From Siphonodentalium dalli (taxonomy: Eukaryota; Mollusca; Scaphopoda; Gadilida; Siphonodentaliidae), in assembly GCA_032622095.1 (NCBI GenBank), contig CP136065.1, forward strand, positions 219,028,151 through 219,092,150: a stretch of 64,000 nt of DNA, given 5' to 3'. The position numbers and the translations under genes are program-made. Of this stretch, positions 13,401 through 28,400 are shown piece after piece (positions within the stretch are counted from its first letter, which is position 1; each line of letters begins with the position of its first letter). Below the pieces are notes generated by a model. The model was not told the DNA's origin. It did no database searches and saw only the letters and a program-made list of their open reading frames with translations.

Positions 13401-16400
13401 AGGTTACGAAAAATGACCGCCGATAATTTAATCATGTTATATTCCGGTACGTTATGCATCCAAACTTTCTGCCGAGTCTTGAATAGTGGTCGTTTAACTT
13501 CAATGGGCGTGTTTCCGTATACAGCAATTAAATTTTATCTAATAAATTTTCTATGTTTTAAAGTTATTGCGGTTGATAGCATGGTAACTTAGCCTTTTTT
13601 ACTTATGTAGAAAATGGATGCAAAACGATCAGCAAATCTACTCTTTCTTCTATTGGCCGATACAACAAAAGTAGGTCCTCTAGTGTTTCCACGACATTGA
13701 AAACATTGACTGCATTTTCCCCTCGGCGGATACAGGACCCATTCCCCAAAACCTAGCGGAAAGCCTGCATAATAATACTGCACCTGAGTTGCTTCTGCCA
13801 TTGCCACTCATTGGGATTTCGGACATTTGAGCTGTTCAGCTGATGAATGACATCTATGGCATGAATGGTGTCGAGGATCAGAGCCTTCAGTTTGAGATCG
13901 AGAACGTGACTTTCTGCGTCCTGGGATCCACCGAGGTCGACGTTAGTGTATGAATCCAGCTGATGCTCTATCTCCTTACAGAATTTATTCAGCGACCCGG
14001 TCTTCATTGCTTCCTCACAATTCTCAGAAAATCTTATCTGTTCAGCCAGGCAGAGAACCTAAATCAAACAAATAACATATGCCAATGCATTCTCTTATAT
14101 ATGCGAGTCGACCATAGGTCGCCTCGCATATATAAGAGAATGCATTGGCTTAACACATATTAAAAATGATAAAATTGTTAAAGAATGTAGAAAAATTTAT
14201 AAAAAAAATTTAAATGTAAGAAAAAATTCTAAAATTGTTAAAGAATGTAAGTAAAAATGGTAAAAAGTGTTAAAAAAAGATTTTTTTTAGGCCAATGCAT
14301 TCTCTTATATATGCGAGGCGACCTATGGTCGACTCGCATATATAAGAGAATGCATTGGCACAGGGCATAACTGTAACCATCACAATGTGGTCAATGAACC
14401 GGTTCCAATGATATCCATATTTGTATGGTGTTATTGAGACAGACCGAAGATATTTTAGGCTGTTGAAGCTTTATTTGGGCGTTTTTGGCCGGTTTGTTGG
14501 GTAATGGGTTAAGTGAATTCATCTGAGTACAGGATATTTGGCTGTTTTATGCTTCTGACAATAGTATCTATCAATGACACAGTGTTGAAATAGATAAGAA
14601 TGAAGTACAATTCTTCTCAATGTTGATGACAGACTATCTATTTACTCTTCCAATTTTTAATCATGAACTGATCTATTGAAATAGTCAAGTTGAGAGGCCA
14701 TAGATGTAGAGAATTAATAAATTACTTTAAGACGTCCACAAAAACTCAGCACATGAATTATATTGAACCCATTCTGTTGAAAATAATATCGAAAAAAAGA
14801 AAATAAGAGGTTGAAACACAGGTGCTGGGATACCCCCATGGTGAAAATTGAAATATGGGCAGGTCGGAAACCAAATTGTGAGAGAAAAAATGTGATGAAC
14901 TAACAAATTACTTGACAATTCTAACAAACGATGGACAGAAATCCAACATTTTCAGATAAAGAAAGAGGGATATTAACTCTTGAATGGAAAATGTGAACAA
15001 TGTCAATGAACCCTCTGTTAAAAGCCCGCATGATACCAAATCTGCATACCAAATTTCATTGAGATCTGATATCCCATGGTTAAGATATAAGAGCGGACGG
15101 ACAAAATCCAACATTTTCAGATAAACAAAGAGGGATAACTCTTGAACGAAAAATGTGAAAAACGTCAATGAACCCTCTTTTGAAAGCCCTCCTGATGAAA
15201 AACCTGCATACCAAATTTCATTGAGATCCGATCACTCATTGTTGAGATATTTGAGCGGACAGACGGATGTATGGACAGACGGCTAGACAGATGGACAGAC
15301 AGACGGTTGCATGTAATCCAGTATACCCACCATCTTTTGGGATGGGGGTATAATTAATAAATTATTTCAAGACGTCTACAAAAACTCAGCGCATGAATTA
15401 TATTGAACCCATTCTGTTCAAAATAATATCGAAAAAAAGAAAATCAGCCAATCGTTACAAGGCGTTTTAATTTTACAGATCATCCGTTGATTAAGATTTC
15501 TGGCTGGGAACCAAAACAGTGGTCCATATCAATCTATAATAAATATATTTCTCACAAAGTGTTAGCGAAGTTAATAACCTGGGGAAGTCACAACCAATTT
15601 AAACTATCTGGTTAATGTAGTTACTCACTTGAGAAGGATACTTGGATGGGTCTAACCCTCCGTGACTGGATTTCGCATCCTTGAGACATTCTCTCAGTAA
15701 CTCCCTTAATGTGTCCTTCATCTCATCGGCAAGCTTACCCAGCCAATTCTAAAAATAAACAACATAGTTTCACAAGCTTACCCAGCCAATTCTAAAAATA
15801 AACAACTTAGTTTCACAAACTTACCCAGCCAATTCTAAAAATAAACAACTTATTTTTACTAAGAAAGCTCAAGCATCACCAAGTTCACCCTCTGGGAACC
15901 TCATTCTGCTTAGGCCTCAACTGCTATGGACCTAGGATCAGATTGAAGTTCCCCAGTTTAAGTTTGTGATGTTCACCCCTTGGTCACCTCGATTATGCAT
16001 TTTATCATCTGCAAATTAGGGGATACAGAAACTCAACAGAAGGGAAAAAGTAATTAAAAACAATGTTAATTTGAGACCATAGATACTTCCGAGAAGATGA
16101 GGCCTAAGCAGAGTGAGGTCCCCAGAGGTTATGGATGCTATCCCGCTGTTTGTGTAGCCTCACTAAATTCACCCTCTGGGAACCTCATTGCAAATGATAG
16201 ACACACTATTTCAAGGCTTGTAAATAATTAAAGGGACATACCTCAACTTCAGGAGTTATTTTCACTTTTCGTTTCAGTGGAACTACCTCTCCTTCAAGAG
16301 ACTTCATCGCCATGATATGCTGACAACTTTCATCAAATTCAACACTGTGGATGCCAGCAAACAGTTTCTTTAGATGCGACTGGATAACATTTGGGTTGGT

Positions 16401-19400
16401 AGCCTGGCCTAAGATTTCCAGTAAATCATCATCACCAATGAAATAAAACCTTGGAAACAGCGATCTCTTCTCCTGTAAATGAGAATATTCAATTTGAATA
16501 GACTGCAATTAAATATGATTCAGTAACAAGCCTTGAAATAGGGTGTCTGTCATTTGCTCGATGAGGTCCCCAGAGGCTGAATTTATTGATGCTACCCCAC
16601 ATAGCGAGCTAGCATCACCAAATTCACCCTCTGGGAACCTCATTCTGCTGAGGTGTAAGCAGAATGAGGTCCCCAGAGGGTGAATTTGGTGATGCTAGCC
16701 TGCTATGCGGGGTAGCATCACTAAATTCACCCTCTGTGGACCTCATTCTGCAAATGACAGACATCCTATTTCAAGGCTTGTTCAGTAAGGCCTTTAACCC
16801 TTCAATGACTGGAGCTTCCTGAAATTTTGCAAAAACCCTGCATCAATGCAATGCATTTTCTTATATATGTGAGTCTCCTATAGAGAGCCTCGCATATATA
16901 TAAGAGAATACATTGGCCTAACAATATTTACCATGACCTTGTAAGCCAGTGTGTTCTCTTATATATGCGAGGCTCCCTATGGGAGACTCACATTTATAAG
17001 CACAGGATCTTTAAAGCTGCACCTGCGCAGCTCCAGTCATGAAAGGGTTAAAATGAAATATCTGTGTTCTCAGGCACTTAGATATAAATTTTTAGATGTG
17101 AGAGGGAGGCTATTATTTTTTTTCTAATCAAAATCTGGAAATATATACTCCAGAAACAAATAAAAATTAACTTTCATTTCATTTCTAACTGAAAATATAT
17201 TTTTTTAATTTTTCACAAAGCTTTTTAAAAGAAAAGTTAAGTAACAAGGGAGGTGCCTGAGAACGTGGTATTTTTATTTATTTGTCCTAAGGAGCAAATT
17301 CTTTATAAATAAAGTCCTACGCTCCTACCATGACCTACTGTGTGTTTTGTATGTGGTAAGGCTTATCGTACATGTACTTATAATTGACGAACCTCAGATT
17401 ATTGACTGACAGTGGTAACTGGCCAATCGCATTACAGCTAACGAAGTTCAAGGACGATGCATTGCAAAACAAAAGAACCTCTCGGCGATGCATTTACACT
17501 CATTTTAAAACGTTGTTTAACACGATAATATAACTTCTTTCCGAGCTTTTAAAGATGTCTAGGTGTACGTATGCATCTTCTAATAGTGACAGTCGTTATA
17601 TAAAACAATTGGAGCCAGATTCTAACGTTAAATCAACGGTGATATTTTGGCCAATTTCGAAGCCGAAAACCAACAAGGAACGATGTTTACGTTGGATCAG
17701 ACTGTGTAACAAAAGTCACGAAAAACTTCAATATTGACAGGATTACAAGGAATACATACGTTTGTTCAAAGGTATGTTAATATAGTTTATACAGTTTATA
17801 TGTGTATTTCGGATTTTTAAGTGATATAGTTTGCTAAAATAACTTTCGTTTCAAAGAGGGACAAAAAAACAGAACAATGATGCAAACAAATCACCACCGT
17901 TCTTTTTCGGTAGACAACGCTTCAAAGAAATCCAACCTTCTACAATATTATACCGGATTCAATAATTATCGTTTCGATGCGGTATACAAGTTTCTTGTTT
18001 CAAATGATTCTACTCGTCCGTTAACATGTGTACAAGGTGTCAAGAAATCAGACATGGGGAAGTTAGATTTGAAGGAGCAGTTCTATCTGACATTAATTAT
18101 GTAACCTAAGACAAAACTTCGACTTTAGACGAAGCGTATTATAAACACTACCGAGATTCGACTACATAAACCGGCATCGTTGAATGTACCAATTAAGTCA
18201 CACTTAATAGTGACTAAAAATCTATAATAAAAATTAGAGCAAAACATATTGTTATTAGTCGATGCATATATGCAGATAGTTGGCTGGAAGTACGAACAGT
18301 TTAAACAATATCTTTCTTCCAGAAGGCATATAAGTTTATCACTTCCGTGTTATTAAAGCTCATTTTGTTATATTATGCAACAACTAAGCTCTATTATTTC
18401 TCTAGTGTCGATTGCCAATGCCTTCGCGGATCAAACGTGTGAAAAATCAAATGAAATGCAGCCTCGTTTCCTGTGTGTTAATCCAACACATCCGTTATAG
18501 GTTGTGACATCCATTAGTTCATAACCAAACACCATATATTTTAAGAACAGTTTGCTTCCTTTGTGTGGCGTCACATCGGCAAATCAAAGAAAAAAGCCGA
18601 CGCGTAACTCAGATAAATGGTCACTTTATGGCAAAATCTGATTAGCTCGTGCACTGCTTTCTGACGTCATTTATGTTATGATTTTTTTTGAAAAACTGAC
18701 ATGTCTGGCTGGGTAGGGCCAGTTACTTGCTAAAATACCGGCACATGTGTGGAAATTAAGATTGAAAGGGAGGACTACTTTCACTACGTATATACATTGG
18801 CACCTACATGTTATCCTTTACAAATAGTTTTTCTCACTTCATAATCATAAGAAATCACTTAGGACGAAATTATTTCGCATAATTTTTGCCTGGCACATTA
18901 TTAATTATTGTTGTGCGCAGACGTGTCCTGGAATATGAATTGAGTCAGTCTTAAATCATATCAAGACATTATATTGTTTCCCTCCTTTGTATATGGTTTT
19001 TATTTTTATGCCCAATCAATTCTGGCAATTGGCACCATGCACTCGCTCCAGCTCAGTCTCATAAACCGCCCAGCCGCCAGCACTTGCAAGAGTTAGCGAC
19101 AGTATCTAGGAAGTAATTACGGAGGCGTGGTTAAATCGGAAACGAGATTCCCCAATTGCATGGACACCAATCATCAGTTACAACTGCTCAAAAATTATGG
19201 CAAAGAAAGAATTTTGAATAGCAAAATGCTAAGAGAAATAAAAATAAGTTTGTCTCCATTTTATGGCCTAACTCATCCACCTTAGCTACTCAGAAGTAAA
19301 GAATAATTATGATGACGAGAAGTTAAATTCCTTTAGTGTAGTGACTTAGCGTTTATTTTGGAACGGACTGGCCAAAAGTGCCATTTTTTTATATTTTGTC

Positions 19401-22400
19401 AAGTTATGTGTGCTCTTTCAGAAAGTGAACTAGAAACAGGTTTCTGATCAATATTAACCCTTGTTTCCAGTATAAATCCAAGATGGCGGTCAATTTCAAT
19501 CATTATTTCACACTGACGTTCCAAATGGTATAAAAATTTGAGGCGCATGCATAATAAAGGCGTCATTCAACCTGACATTGTCATATTTTGAAGATAGTAG
19601 CAACCCAGGCTGACCAAATTGGAAATTTATCACTTTTTGTACCAAAAACATGCAATTTTGTCATATAATCATTCTCATTTCAATTATTTCGGAATAATAA
19701 ACAGACAATTTCTCAAAAATGTTTCAGTGTAGATTAAAGGTTAAGGTCTTAGCATTTTTGGACATGTATACTCTAATCAAAACATACAATATCTAGGACA
19801 CATTCTTAACCGTATTTTAGAAATTTTGGATTATGTTACCCCTCACCCCAAAAATCATGAAATATTGTTTTTGTGATAAGCATCCGATAGAACATGGAAG
19901 AGAATCTATAAAGGACACTATTTGATCACATTTCTAAATACTGCAATGGCAATTACATACACAATGACCAAAGTTGAAATATAACATCTTTTTCGACAAA
20001 ACATATGCAATTTTGTAAGAAAATCCTCGTCATTTCAAATATTTTGGTCCAATAAATGGTCATTTACTCATAGGATAGTTGCGATAGTTCACAGTGTTCG
20101 GTCTTATATGTTTTGGACATATATACTGAAAACGATGAATACATTGTATGTTTTTAATATGTAACAACGTTTCAGAAAACTTGGTTTATGTTACCCCTCA
20201 CCCCAAAAATCACGAAAATGTGACTTGTTGTAAGGATTCAATAAATCTTTGGTTAAATCACTGGTTAAATCTTATAAAATGAGTTTGTCGATCGCAATTC
20301 ATCATATATTATAATGTAACAATCTCATTGTCAGTATACTGTTGAAATTAACAATTGTATGCCTAATAACAATTTATTTGATCATTTAAAATATGTTCAA
20401 CCAATAGAATGGCAATATGCAATAATATACAAAATGCGGTCTTAAAAGTTTCGAAAATGAACATCCAATATATATACAACACATATAAGGGTATATACAT
20501 GTAATGTTTTGGTGAAATAAAAAAAAAATAAAAGAATCTATAATACCATCATTCATTGACTTATGTAATCTAGCATTCAAGAGGGGTGTATATATAGATA
20601 TGCATTTCAGGTCACAACTTTAAATTGTCAATCAATAATACACATAAAGATGGCCTATCTTTGTTTATAGTGTGTTCTTAAATTCATGTTTGTTATGTTA
20701 TATAACTATAATGTTCACAGACTGATAATACCAGCCGATAGATAGCAACTCATAGATTGTCATGTTATAATCACCGCTGCCTGCGTTTATACGTTGAACA
20801 AATATTTTAAGCACACAATTACATCTACATAACTCTGTGTATGGTAAATCAGCGTTTTCACATTTGCATCTGTTACAAGTTTGTGATTTGCAACAACACT
20901 TAATGAGTTCTGAGCACACAACTGCACCTTGGCATGACATAAGTGTACCACAATCCTACCTGGTAGGCAGCTCGTTTCATATGTCCCACACCACATATAT
21001 ATGACAGTAACACTTCTTAGTCTGTAGAGTAGAAACTTCATTAGTAATCATTAAAAGTAGATACTATATCGCAGGTACAATCATATCCACAAGAACGCCT
21101 CCATCAAATATCTTGCACTGAACATTTTTAGGTGGGTCCGATATATCTCCAATTGCTTTCCGGATACATCCCAGCAAATTAGATTGTGTCCCCTTGAATT
21201 GATCTCCCGTTGATAATGCGGGGGAAATAGCCGACTCTCATGAGAGAAAAACACATCTGGTTCGGGGAGTTGTAGCCATCTCGTTATTGTTGATGAGCTC
21301 TCTGTTAAACCTATCAATGCTCCATTTCCTTTCAATTTGATGTTCTCCTGTTCCTGTACTTGATCGTTTGGAATAGTGGGTTTTTTGAACTGCCCAAATG
21401 TTGTTCGAACACACTATTACAAGAAATAAAATATTGGAAGTACGTGCAAGATATTTTATGGAGGCGTTCTTGTGCATATAATTGTGCCTGCGATAAGATT
21501 TACATGTACTTATAATTATTACACAGTCACCAATGAAGTTTCTACTCTCTACAAACTAAGAAGTGTTAATGTCATGTGTGGGATAGGTATTTTGAGGGCA
21601 GCACAAAAGGCAGCACTAATGAGAATCGTGGTATAGGTCTTGGACGAAAAGTTGGTGGCCAAACTAAGATTCCAAAAAAATGGAACGACTTCCTCCGTCA
21701 TTCTGACAATAAGCTTGAACTTTTTGTATTCCTGACAAGTAATGCGTCAGAACATGATGATAAAGTGTTAAACATGACAGAATGTTCGTCAACTCTCAAA
21801 ATAGGAAATTCTTCCTAGTAAATCTTGAGACACTGTTGTCAGGAGGAAGCCGATATTAGAATTGTGCCGCACATTATCCATGCGCTTTCTTGTGGGCTGA
21901 CGACCAACCGTGCTCGGATTGTTGACACAGATGTCCTGGTAATGATCATCGGTCTGTTTTCAAAGTTTACGGATGCTAACAGTGGTGGTGATACATGTGT
22001 TTCTCTAGGAACAGGCAAAACTAAACCATTGTACCATGACAACAGCACATTTTCCGCTCTGGGCGATGACAATTGTTATCACTACCCAATTTTCATTCGA
22101 TATCTGGTTTTGATACCACTTTGTTCTTCCATATAAAGGGCAGAAAAAGTTTCTTGATAGCATGGAAATATTATCCCATTATCACAGATACATGTATATT
22201 TCTTCTATTGGCGAATCAACCTTTTATTCAACTAGATTCGTCCTCATATATTTTCAAAGAACTCCAACGTTTCATTACCATTAATTATAATAAAGGTTGT
22301 CAAAAGTTGCTGATAACGAGGCATATGAAGAGAATTCTCCAAAACGTGTCGTAAAAAGGGACCCTAATACAGCATATGAAATGAGCCATATACCAGGCAG

Positions 22401-25400
22401 GATTGTGGTACACTTGTCATGACATAACAATTCCAATACATGGCCCACATGACTGGGAATGGACAGTTGAAGATCATGGATGTAAACCATTGTGGACTAC
22501 ATTACCAGAAGCTGCAGCTGCGTGTTCAGAACTCATCAAGTGTTGTTGCAAATCCCAAAACTTGTAACAGGTGCCAATGTGCAATAGCTGATTTACCATG
22601 CTCATAATTATGCAGTTGTAATTGTGATATTAAGAATGCCTAAAATATTTGTTATCAACATGGTATCAATGTATCAACATGGTCACCGGTGATTATAACA
22701 TGACAATCTATGAGTTGCTTTTTATCTGCTGGTATGATCAGACTGTGCACATTATAGTTATACAGGTACAACATAACAAACGTGAATTTAAGAACAGAGT
22801 ATAAACAAAGATAGACCATCTTTATGTTATGTGTATTAATGATAGACAAATTAAAGTTGTGATCTGAACTACATGTCTATATATACCCCCTCTTGTATGC
22901 TACATTTGTAGATTATATAAGTCAAAACCTTCAAATTATTTATGGTATAATAGATTTTTAGAATTTTATTCTATTTCACCAAGACATGACATGTATACAC
23001 CTTTAAATGTGTTGTATTCGACAGTCATTTTCGAAACTTTCAAGGCCGCATGTGGTTTACGATCTTGGGAAATGTTTGAGAAATTGCCCATATATTGGTT
23101 GAAAATATTTGAAATGATGGTTATTTTACCATAAAATATAGCTGTTATTAGTAATACAATTGTAAATTTAAACAGTATACTGTCAATGAGATTGTTACAT
23201 AACAATATATGACTAATTGTCATCGACAAACTCACTATATAAGATTTAACCAAAGATTTATTGAATCTTTACAACCAAGTCACATTTTCGTGATTTTTGG
23301 GGTGAGGTGTAACATAAACAAAATTTTCTGAAACGTTGTTACATATTAACCACAGAAAATGTATTCATTGTTTTCAGTATATATGTCCAAAACATTTAAG
23401 ACCAAACATTTTGAACTATCGCAAATATCCTATGTGTAAATGACCATTTATTGGACCAAAATATTTGAAATGACGAGCATTTTCTTACCAAATTGCATAT
23501 TTTAGTCGAAAAAGTTGTAAATTTCAACTTTGGTCATTGTGTGTGTAATTGCAATTACATTATTTAGAAATGTGATCAAATAGTGCCCTTTATAGATTCT
23601 CATCCATGTTCTATCGGATGTTTATCACAGAAACTAAATTTCATGATTTTTGGGGTGAGGGGTAACATAATCCAAAATGTCAAAAATATGGTTACGAATT
23701 TGTCCTAGATGTTGTATATTTTGTTTGCTGTATACTATTCTGAAATTTTTAAGATCTTAACCTTTGATCTGCACTGAAACAGTTTTGAGAAATTGTCTGT
23801 TTATTATTCCGAAATAATTGAAACGAGAATGATTTTATGATAAAATTTCATGCTTTTGGTACAAAAAGTGATAATTTTCAAATTTGGTCAGCCTGGATTG
23901 CTAATATCTTCAAAATATGACAATGCCGGATGGAATGACGCCTTTATTATGCATGTGCCTTAAATTGTATACCAGTTGGAGCGTCATGGTGAAATAATGA
24001 TTGAATTTGGCCGCCATCTTGGATTTATACTGGAAACAAGGGTTAATATTGATCAGAAACCTGTTTCTAGTTCACTTCCTGAAAGAGCACACCTAACTTG
24101 ACATAATATAAAAAAATGGCACTTTTGGCCAGTCCGTTCCAATATGACAAAATTTTGTCGCTAAGTCACTACACTACTTGTTATATATTTATTCATAAAC
24201 AAAATAATTTTCTATTTTTTTTATACTAACTAACTAATAACTTTCAGGCCCAGACTTAATATATGGAAGCCATTTTCAATGAACAGCGATTTTGAACCAA
24301 TTCAACTGATCTCCCTAAGCCACAATTAGAAAAATCCAATGCAAGTCTAAAATCACCAATTAGCAATGAACAGTTTGCTATTTAAATCAAAGACAAAGGA
24401 TTCAAAAGATTCATCTTATGATAGACTATTCTTACCTCAAGGAACTCATTGAGTGATTTCTGGCATCTCTGAAGCTGATCTAACATGGTTGTGAGTAGAT
24501 TTCGCAGACCGGACTGGTTAGCCATTGATAACACCCTATTGTCCCGCTTCACATCCATCATTATGGATCTAGATAACGAAAGAATATACATTATTACAAT
24601 GTTCGTATTAAGCATGTTTTTATATCACAGTACTTTTCTTGCTGCTGGCAACTCGATGTGAGTCTTGGCAAGCAAATTATTTTTAAATGCCATGATTTGG
24701 AATGTTTTGTTATGAAAATGATGTATTCACTAATAACACATATTATTTTTGAATTCCAATCACCAATAGACCGCAGACATCAAGATTGAGAAAATGACTT
24801 AAATAGATTGTTTAAGAGAAAATTATATAACGAATGGTAAGGCCAAAAAAAAAAGATGCTATGTTTCCGCACATCGACCGACCCTAAAAATAACCCGCCG
24901 ACCCTAAACTTTTTATTGATATTTTGAGAAAAAGTCAAAATTTCTATTTTTTACTGTTTTTACCACTAATGCTCATAAATATTGATGATAATTAGTGTTC
25001 AAAAAACACATGGTTTCTAACATATCCCTGTCAAAAGTGACCATAAAGTGACTGCTGTCTCAAAAGCTCCAGGTGTGTGATGGGTTGTGGATTGATGGGC
25101 ATGCATTTTGCAATTTTAATTTCCTGAGAGTGGATCTCATGCCTGCTTTATGCCTTGTTTGGGACTTATGGAACATAGGAACACTATCAACAGACATGGT
25201 GGGTGTGTATCTGTATATATACATGTATAGAGGTTATCACCACATATGTTAGGGGTATAGCTACTGTTTCCAAAAACCAGACATGCTAGGTTGGGTGTAT
25301 TGGCTACCTCCAGACAATGGGATGTAGTCGTCACAATACAAGTACAGTATAATGGCAGTATTATGGGTAAAATTCTTATAAAAAGTTAGTGACATCAATT

Positions 25401-28400
25401 TCGTACCAAGTTTATAGCCAAATTTATGAAAATGTGGTATGTGAATAATAAATAACATACTTAAGCATGAAGTAAGTTTGATCTTTTATCAATCTTAATT
25501 TATATTTCCACTTTGTTGATTAAGTAATACTTTCCCCTCAACCCGAGTTGGCATGTTATGTCATTTCGGTCGAGGTAGTTCAATATTTCTGAAGCTGGAT
25601 AAAAAATATCAAAATAAACAGCGGAAACATACAATCTTCTTTATTTTGGCCTAAGACAAGTGACTATATGGAAGACCAACCTGAAGTCATCATCAACTCT
25701 CTTGAATCTTCCCTGTTCTTTCGGCAGAGCACCTCTTCCAAATATGGGTTCCAAATAAACCCACTTCCTCTGAATCTGATTGAGATTGTGGAGGTATTCA
25801 TCGAGGTCTGCCAGTCTCTGTTCCCACACTGAAGCTTTGTCTTCAAAGCTCTTATAATACGGCGAGTCCTTCAGTGACTGCAGCAGACACTGGTTGTCTC
25901 CAACCTATATATCAGATTACAAGTATATGTAACTTAAAGGAATTTGGTAAGAGGTACCTCAAAAAGATACATACGTGGAAGATTTCTGAACAAATTCATC
26001 AATAAGATTTTTGTTTCTTATGTTTTTCAATGAATTTGAGATTGTTTCGTTTGTGCCTGTTTGATTTTTTTAATCATCGGTTGTGTAATAATTTCAACTG
26101 CAGAACATAGAAAGAAAATCTAGAGCATGTGGCTTTAAATTTTGCTCAGGAGCTGGAGATGAGAAAAAGAAGTTGCAGCCTATTAGTTAATTGATCCAAA
26201 TTGCCTAAAACTTATTTTATTAGAAATTTGAATTGTTTGAAATTAATTTAGCATTGCCCCTTTCCAGAATGATCCAGATTAATCTACAGAGAAGATATAA
26301 AAATGTAATATTTTTCGATAAATTCAGTTAAAAAAAAATATAATCCCTCGCAAATAAATTATGTATTGTAACCCAAAATAGGGAAAATCTTTAAACAATA
26401 GCCCAATAGGGGTTTCGGAACCATACACGAAGGCCTGAAAAACGGGAATTTGACTTTGCATGGACTTGGTACCTGCTGACAAAAACGTCCTTACACAATG
26501 TGACTACTTTGTAAATGAATGGGGCGGAAGTTTACCTGATTGACAAGATCCTTCCAGTCTTTGATGAGATTTATCGTGTTCTTGTTGCTGTCCTGGTAAT
26601 CCGTCATAGCAAATATGGCTCCGGCTCCCCACATCTCCAACTCTCTTATTGCTTCTCTGATCATCACCTCGCCTTGTGCTCTCTGGTTCAAATCCTGAAG
26701 GCAACGAAAAACTTGATTCAGGGACCAGCCAAGAGGGCGACTCAAGAATTAGAGTAGTGTGTGAAGTTGTTAGTACACACTTTTTAATGACATCATTATA
26801 AATTGAAAAAAATGGCCATGCCATTTAAATAGCACTGTATGGCGTAATCGGCACTAACACTGTTTAATTTTTTACCTATGAGACCACTCGATGATCAGAT
26901 ATCCAGAATAATTTAATTATTACTTACTATGAAACTTAAAATAAAAATACTCAATATATTCACCTGACGATGTATATATAGGATACCGACTAGCCAAAGG
27001 TTTAATAATATTGCACTTTTGCTTCCAATCAATGGAGTCATTATGAACATACCTTGATGGCATCTGCATTTCTAATAATCTCGTCACTAGCATTTACGAT
27101 GTCTCCAAAGGTAAGCTTTTCCAGAGTAGTTCCCCTTGGCATCTTGAGAAGTCTGAACATCTCCATCCAGTGATCTTGTGATAAAGGTTCTCCTCGAACC
27201 CATTTCAAAACAGGAAATACATTCTGCAAAGATTACAATGAAGTAGATTAAACTAGAATGAAACTAGGGCCATGTCGATGTTGAATCTTGATTCGAATCT
27301 GCTACCCGTCGGTCTATATTGTATAGGTCATCAAAGTCGGTCAAGAGTATATTCCAATAAGACGTCAGGTAAGAATCAATGTAAGAATTTGAAAGATAAC
27401 TGCACTTGCGATTCTCCTGGTGTATAAATTAATGCAGGATTCGTGCTGCAACAAATATCATGGATTAATAACTACTTTATCATTACCCTCTGCAAAATTC
27501 GCAACAATGCATCAATGGGGACAAATTTGATAATCGAAAATATTCGAATCGGGGATCCTATTCGGTGTCGTCACCAAATCACACCAGCGATATCGATATC
27601 AAATAAAATCATGAATATTCGCAGGGCCCTAAATCAAACATATAAATTATCAGTCAGCAGGTAATACATTCAGCAAAGATTACAGTGATTTCGAAACAAA
27701 TAAATAAATCACCATACACTTCAGGATTACAATTTCAGGGCCGCTTTATTCTGCAAAATATCAACCAAGCATGTGCTTGACAAATTAGAATCCTGTGGTT
27801 GAATTGAAGTCTTATAACTTGTTTGAATGCATTTGACTTGCTAAGAATAACCTGAGATTTTAAAGGTTTTTTCTTCAAAACAAAACATATTCTGAAGTGA
27901 ACAATATTGATACCTTATACATATCTATGTCCTTTTGAAGTTTCACAGTCATTGTAGTGACTTCCTCAGTCTTTAGTTTCTCATACCAGTTGCTCAAGAA
28001 TTCTTCAAATAGATATGTTTTGCTCCTGAAATGGTTGGAAATATAATTCTAAAAATGTAAAAAAAATCAGTCAAAGAAAACTAATGAGATAAACTGAAAC
28101 AGACAGGAGGAGCATGATATTTGGTTGAATGGTATATTTAATACTTTCTATACTAAAGCATCAGCGATGAGTAGTTATCCCATAGGTTATGTTCACATAA
28201 TAAGTTCAACAAACAACCACATGTCATTTGTTGAACTTATTATCTAAACATTTCCCACCAATGAATATGAATTTGTACAGGCATTATTTTTTCGTCTGAC
28301 CACCATCTGCTTTGAAAATGTAGTTACCAAAATATTGTATGATTAAGGTATAATGGGAATTAAAGATATTATAGTCTTTTAAACCACAACTGAGAAGGTT

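Larger units (their letters stand above)
19334..24176. mobile_element. 4.84-kb element with ~1.6-kb terminal inverted repeats
   Basis: The ends TAGTGTAGTGACTTAGCG (19334) and its complement (ending 24176) start long inverted arms: 19334 to about 20990 against about 22350 to 24176, with substitutions and small indels. Flanks share only CTT, a possible 3-bp duplication. Between and inside the arms lie broken frames of one protein family (separate entries). It occupies most of the 8-kb intron 23. Superfamily unknown to me; termini read TAGTG...CACTA, the reverse of CACTA elements. Confidence 0.75.

Noticed and set aside
19334-24176. CACTA (EnSpm) superfamily assignment
   Set aside because: Ends read TAGTG...CACTA, the reverse of the CACTA...TAGTG rule, and only a 3-base CTT is shared by the flanks.
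24841-25651. Nested gene inside the Harbinger-like MITE
   Set aside because: Frames are short, lack domains and start or end within the inverted ends.
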